Part shown: piece after piece, positions 62,401 through 64,000 of the stretch
Layout of the letters: each line of letters starts with the position of its first letter
Position numbering within the stretch: position 1 is the stretch's first letter
Source of the DNA: Plectrocnemia conspersa
Lineage: Eukaryota; Arthropoda; Insecta; Trichoptera; Polycentropodidae
NCBI GenBank assembly: GCA_009617715.1
Contig: VTFK01000218.1
Span: 558,001 to 622,000, forward strand
DNA length: 64,000 bases
Direction: 5' to 3'
Position numbers and translations under genes: made by a program
Notes under the pieces: model-generated
The model's database searches: none
What the model was told of the DNA's origin: nothing
The model's input: only the letters and a program-made list of their open reading frames with translations

Positions 62401-63233
62401 ATTCTTAAAGTTTTGGACCTACACAATTTCGCTTTTTTTATACCCTATCACACACAATCGAGTCTTTGTACGAGCGACGAGCGGTTGACAATGCTGTTAA
62501 GATTCTTGGCTTTTTATACACCTCATCGAGTTTTTCTTATGCGTTTATTTGCACATAAATCAAACCTCAATCATGCTTTATAATAAAATCCATTTCTCGA
62601 TTGAGTCATACTCGCCGTACATACAACATATAGAGACAATTGCGATTGTTCCGGTGAAATCGGAACGCGTAGCATTTTAACCCTGTTATGCAATGAGCGA
62701 TTTTTCTTCGATACAACAACTGCGAGGCACGCGGAAATATGAATTTACGCTATTTTTCCCATGCGCCATTGGGCGCAGAAATGTGAAAAACGCCATCTTC
62801 CGACGCGTCGAACTAGAATAGGCACGCCCGTAGACGTAATTGCCAAGATCTAGCTGTTCTATTCTATTTTTTTCGTTTGGAATTTCAACTAACGACCTGT
62901 AATTAAATTTACAAGTGAGAGTTCCGGATACCATTGTCGAATCGAGAGACCAAAAACAAAAGACGAAAAGGCCCCGAATCATCTATCCTTAAACGGTTTT
63001 TAATCGTGGCCATCTCTCGAAGATCTCACGCAATCGCTAATTTGAGGCTGTCGTCGCTTCCATTGTTGGATTGATACAAATTTTATTGACAGATTTGATT
63101 GAGAGTTTTCCCATTCAGACTTGAGAGCAATTAGATAACACTTACTCTTGTGGAGTCATCCCATCCGGAACTGGCTCTGTTGTTTGGAGCCATGCTCCTG
63201 GCGCTGTCCAATTCAGCTTGGTATGTGGAATCA
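32494..63233 (-). CDS. mwh: GBD-FH3 domain protein without FH1/FH2, multiple wing hairs (mwh) homologue, 5'-partial
   Basis: Nine exons join in phase: 63146-63233, 48503-48657, 48334-48438, 35127-35327, 34923-35055, 34594-34854, 34370-34531, 34139-34292, 32494-34067. They encode 943 residues in the window. The first exon begins with two thirds of a codon, so at least one upstream coding exon is missing to the right. Order in the protein: [20 protein letters not shown] (about 33-52); a formin-type GTPase-binding/FH3 armadillo region at about 90-320 ([57 protein letters not shown]); a coiled coil at about 325-410 ([34 protein letters not shown]); and a long acidic, Ser-rich disordered tail ending PSGLY. 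There is no proline-rich FH1 and no FH2, which is the architecture of Drosophila Mwh, a planar-polarity effector that limits actin prehair initiation. The identification rests on architecture and motif recognition; another diverged FH3 protein is possible. Confidence 0.85.
37435..37520 (-). repeat. tRNA-derived SINE-like segment
   Basis: On the minus strand, 'gacatgagtttgaatccc' resembles a polymerase III B box and is preceded by 'agcactatagatgaatgatag' at a suitable distance. It abuts the left end of the TIR element at 37536. It resembles the segments at 9.6, 40.5 and 46.4 kb. Confidence 0.35.
37658..37891 (+). CDS. Small open frame inside the TIR element
   Basis: From ATG at about 37658 the frame reads about 77 codons to a stop at 37891, starting [16 protein letters not shown] and rich in Lys, Arg and Ser ([15 protein letters not shown]). 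No family was recognised. It begins just inside the left terminal repeat, as an element-encoded protein might, but it may be a remnant of a longer transposase or chance. The open frame can be extended upstream to 37586 without an ATG. Confidence 0.3.
   Translation: MHTSELSWKFQRTIKNILYNRRYQTLMSLIKYLQNSKSFTRQTNNEVFSYSSKAKRYKMGKEIIRRLFSGSTTPLND
38080..38200. repeat. Nested short inverted repeat (MITE-like)
   Basis: 'tagcccagatatgcccaa' at about 38078 is the inverted counterpart of 'tgggcatatctgggtta' at about 38174, about 110 bp apart. It lies inside the larger TIR element and may be a separate insertion. Confidence 0.5.
40455..40620 (+). repeat. tRNA-derived SINE-like segment
   Basis: It has the clearest B box of the set, 'gacctgggttcgaattgg', preceded by 'aatacgataaccaacac' as a weak A-box candidate. 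A proper tRNA gene is unlikely because no acceptor stem or anticodon arm can be folded by eye. Confidence 0.4.
41245..42100 (+). repeat. Two diverged tandem copies of a ~450 bp repeat
   Basis: Three landmarks recur in the same order in 41245-41730 and 41760-42100. They are 'gttaaaagcgtaataaatc' (41270, 41782), an 'aaatcgtc-c-attggt' block (41527, 41937), and 'acacacaagagcttatacaaacttgcaccaagcgg' against a matching version near 42027. The first landmark also resembles 'gttaaaagcgccataaatc' near 1598. The element type is unknown and no protein frame survives. Confidence 0.65.
42841..43270. other. GC-elevated unique island in the mwh intron
   Basis: Two adjacent blocks (42850-43030 and 43110-43260) have balanced composition in otherwise AT-rich DNA. 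An open frame at 42887-43078 (63 codons, [18 protein letters not shown] then hydrophobic) is present but has no recognisable family, and the same block is also read as part of other frames. A conserved non-coding element is the more likely reading. Confidence 0.35.
44160..45010 (-). pseudogene. Decayed non-LTR retrotransposon, same family as the copy at 56.6-58.3 kb
   Basis: On the minus strand, [14 protein letters not shown] near 44780 matches the [14 protein letters not shown] block of the better copy. The 'cctccggaggttcc' near 44950 corresponds to the 'PQGS' reverse-transcriptase block. The 3' end carries the same hairpin ('atcgtgatc' with 'gatcacgatgat', about 44195-44237) followed by an AAAT-rich tail. 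The coding sequence is heavily broken and internally deleted. Confidence 0.65.
45045..45335. repeat. Cluster of short direct and inverted repeats
   Basis: The motif 'ttttcac(c/t/a)agta(g/a)ata' and its complement 'tactagtgaaaa' occur at least six times, near 45060, 45095, 45245, 45272, 45290 and neighbouring positions. 'tagtaggtgctagtaaaat' (45108) is echoed by 'ggtaggcgctaat' (45319). The arrangement resembles subterminal repeats of a non-autonomous DNA element, but the ends were not found. Confidence 0.5.
45627..45860. repeat. Near-perfect ~230 bp hairpin
   Basis: The left arm at about 45627-45740 and right arm at about 45745-45860 are reverse complements with only a handful of differences. 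They are joined by a 4 nt centre (gtaa at 45741-45744). The arms include 'ggagagcgcaaaaacaatta', 'ttctcagaagtcaaaaa', 'gcaataaaatcgtgtcg' and 'ggaaacgctcg'. Arm similarity this high implies recent origin or active homogenisation. No open frame spans it. Confidence 0.9.
45928..45985 (+). repeat. Partial third copy of the hairpin arm
   Basis: 'cgagcgttttcaccgcc', then 'ggcacgattttattgctttt' and 'gacctgga', repeats the right arm of the neighbouring hairpin in direct orientation with a small deletion. It suggests the arm unit was duplicated in tandem as well as inverted. Confidence 0.8.
46335..46430 (+). repeat. tRNA-derived SINE-like segment, degraded
   Basis: 'ggtacgagtcggttattaa' followed by 'gacctaggttcaaaaattc' has the same A/B box-like layout as the segments at 9.6 and 40.5 kb, with the B box decayed. 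Confidence 0.3.
50280..50645. promoter_or_regulatory. GC-elevated island, candidate enhancer or internal promoter
   Basis: A block of balanced composition with many CpG ('gaccgatcgatc', 'gagcgcgggtgag', 'aaaacgcgttttatgcgctcg') lies about 1.8 kb upstream (in gene direction) of the 48503-48657 mwh exon. That is a suitable position for an internal promoter of a shorter mwh transcript. There is no direct evidence of function. Confidence 0.3.
50920..51850 (+). mobile_element. Possible solo LTR or LTR-like element
   Basis: The right half (51290-51830) looks like an LTR. A promoter-like 'ggatacttaagcctggactc' is followed by a long GC-richer, low-coding stretch ending 'ctcactggctacgcagtcac' and 'ctagggttctcaaaccctaa'. 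A start such as 'tgtaacggaaccgg' at about 50929 would give TG...CA-type ends. No second LTR, primer-binding site or gag-pol is present in the window. The short open frames here are not supported. Confidence 0.35.
56620..58290 (-). mobile_element. 5'-truncated Jockey/CR1-like non-LTR retrotransposon
   Basis: The minus strand encodes reverse transcriptase in pieces. The first (58269-57820) holds [20 protein letters not shown] and [14 protein letters not shown]. After a frameshift near 57890 comes [16 protein letters not shown], then the intact catalytic YADD box near 57595 ([12 protein letters not shown]). The thumb/connection region follows (57590-57240), then the C-terminal part (57200-56753). 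The 3' end has a short hairpin ('atcgtgacc' with 'gtcacgat') and a TTA/TAAA-type simple tail near 56600-56645. It lacks the endonuclease and ORF1 and carries frameshifts and stops, so it is a dead 5'-truncated insertion. Confidence 0.85.
58540..58990. promoter_or_regulatory. GC-elevated island, candidate regulatory element or alternative promoter
   Basis: This is one of the most GC-rich blocks in the window ('gctctctgcccgcgctcgcgcgtgcgc'), with open frames on both strands (58561-58839 minus, 58750-58956 plus). It resembles no known protein. Its location just upstream (in mwh direction) of a retroelement and inside the first large intron would suit an alternative mwh promoter or enhancer. Function is inferred from composition only. 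Confidence 0.3.
62430..63080. promoter_or_regulatory. GC-elevated block next to the first mwh exon in the window
   Basis: Balanced-composition sequence directly follows (in gene direction) the donor of the 63146-63233 exon. The minus-strand open frame 62686-62982 does not fit the splice structure and has no recognisable family. Possible 5'-intron enhancer. Confidence 0.3.
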
Positions 63234-64000
63234 CTGTAACACAAAATAATTAGATTAATTATAACATTGGTTAAGAAGGTAAAAAAACTAAATACGATAA
63301 AAACACTTCTTTGAATTAATCAAATGACGCATATAAAATAACGGTACAAAAATTACGATTTCATTTCGCATGTGATATTATAAAAACAAATTGCGTTCAA
63401 TCTAAACGTCACTCGGTGAATAATGGATTGGCCGTAACGTCTCAAAAACGATCAGACATCTTTCGCTCTGGAATGTGACGTTTGATGGCAAATCTTACTG
63501 AAAAAGTCTTATTTATTTTTAAGTATTATTTATCAAATAATTAACTTTGTAAAATACATATATAATGATTTTATTTGATAATATTTAGTTTTAAAGATAA
63601 GTTTATATTGTTCCTACTATATTTATGTATAATATATGCTTATTTTATATAGATACAGTGGAGACAAACTTAAATTGACTTATATTAACTAAATTATGAG
63701 TGTTGCTGTGCTGTATGGTTTACGCTTACTTTTCCGAGTGATTTTTAATAATTGAACAACATGTTTTCCACAATTTTTCTACTTGCATATATATTATGTA
63801 AACTTTATTTCTCTTTAGCGTATTTTCCTCATTCAAATCTATGACCGTGCTTAAAATATAAGCACATCTTACTAAATACATTCGAATATCTATATAATAT
63901 CTCAGACAAAACATATTTTTGGTATTCCATTAACATATTTTATGTTATCTAACTTTTCACGCGAGCTAAAATTTTTTTAGCAATGCAGTACTATCAAAAA
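63234..64000 (-). other. mwh intron upstream of the first visible exon
   Basis: The acceptor 'ttacag' at 63234-63239 bounds this intron. No further coding exon was identified up to the right edge. The frame at 63726-63914 is AT-driven. Confidence 0.6.

Larger units (their letters stand above)
48658..63145 (-). other. mwh intron of 14.5 kb
   Basis: It separates the first exon in the window from the PPTYNPEDY exon. It contains a possible LTR (50920-51850), a truncated non-LTR element (56620-58290) and several GC-elevated islands without supported coding sequence: about 49690-49860, 50280-50640, 52580-52870, 54290-54560, 55120-55780, 56260-56540, 58540-58990 and 62430-63080. Short open frames in these islands occur on both strands and are not supported as exons. 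The stretch 59400-62400 is plain AT-rich DNA. Confidence 0.8.

Overview
This 64 kb window is AT-rich nuclear DNA from an insect, most likely a moth or butterfly. The support is spliced genes with GT-AG introns, an insect gene set (galactokinase, RhoGDI, a secreted cyclase-family hydrolase and a multiple-wing-hairs-type GBD-FH3 protein), and remains of Tc1/mariner, piggyBac-type and Jockey-like elements. The order Lepidoptera is an inference; no marker in the window proves it. Exon boundaries were set by hand from splice sites and reading-frame phase.

Layout. 1-4.1 kb: AT-rich DNA with a diverged repeat pair and one possible terminal exon (+). 4.1-4.5 kb: first coding exon (-) of a membrane receptor, perhaps a receptor guanylyl cyclase; the rest lies outside the window or is not visible. 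4.5-11.5 kb: mostly non-coding, with a large palindrome and a SINE-like copy. 11.5-16.5 kb: galactokinase (+), eight exons, 392 aa, with all GHMP motifs. 16.8-17.3 kb: a small mitochondrial-type oxidoreductase-like (OXLD1) gene (-), tail to tail with galactokinase. 18.4-24.3 kb: RhoGDI (+), four coding exons plus a 5' UTR exon, 202 aa, with a foldback element just upstream and MITE and Tc1 remains in its introns. 25.8-32 kb: a cyclase-family (kynurenine formamidase-like) locus (-). It holds one intact five-exon gene, a decayed copy of exons 4-5 with 3' flank downstream, and an isolated intact second first exon upstream. 32.5-63.2 kb: a GBD-FH3 protein gene (-), best matched to multiple wing hairs (mwh). 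It has nine exons in the window, two of its introns are 13 and 14.5 kb, and its 5' end lies beyond the right edge.

The two large mwh introns hold most of the mobile DNA: a TIR element with a short ORF, diverged tandem repeats, two 5'-truncated copies of one non-LTR family, a very clean ~230 bp hairpin and a possible LTR. They also contain several GC-elevated, apparently unique islands that could be regulatory.

No bacterial-style operons, CRISPR arrays or tRNA genes were seen. The observations most worth following are the intact cyclase gene flanked by orphan exons of itself, the near-perfect hairpin at 45.6-45.9 kb, and the TIR element with an ORF at 37.5-38.4 kb.
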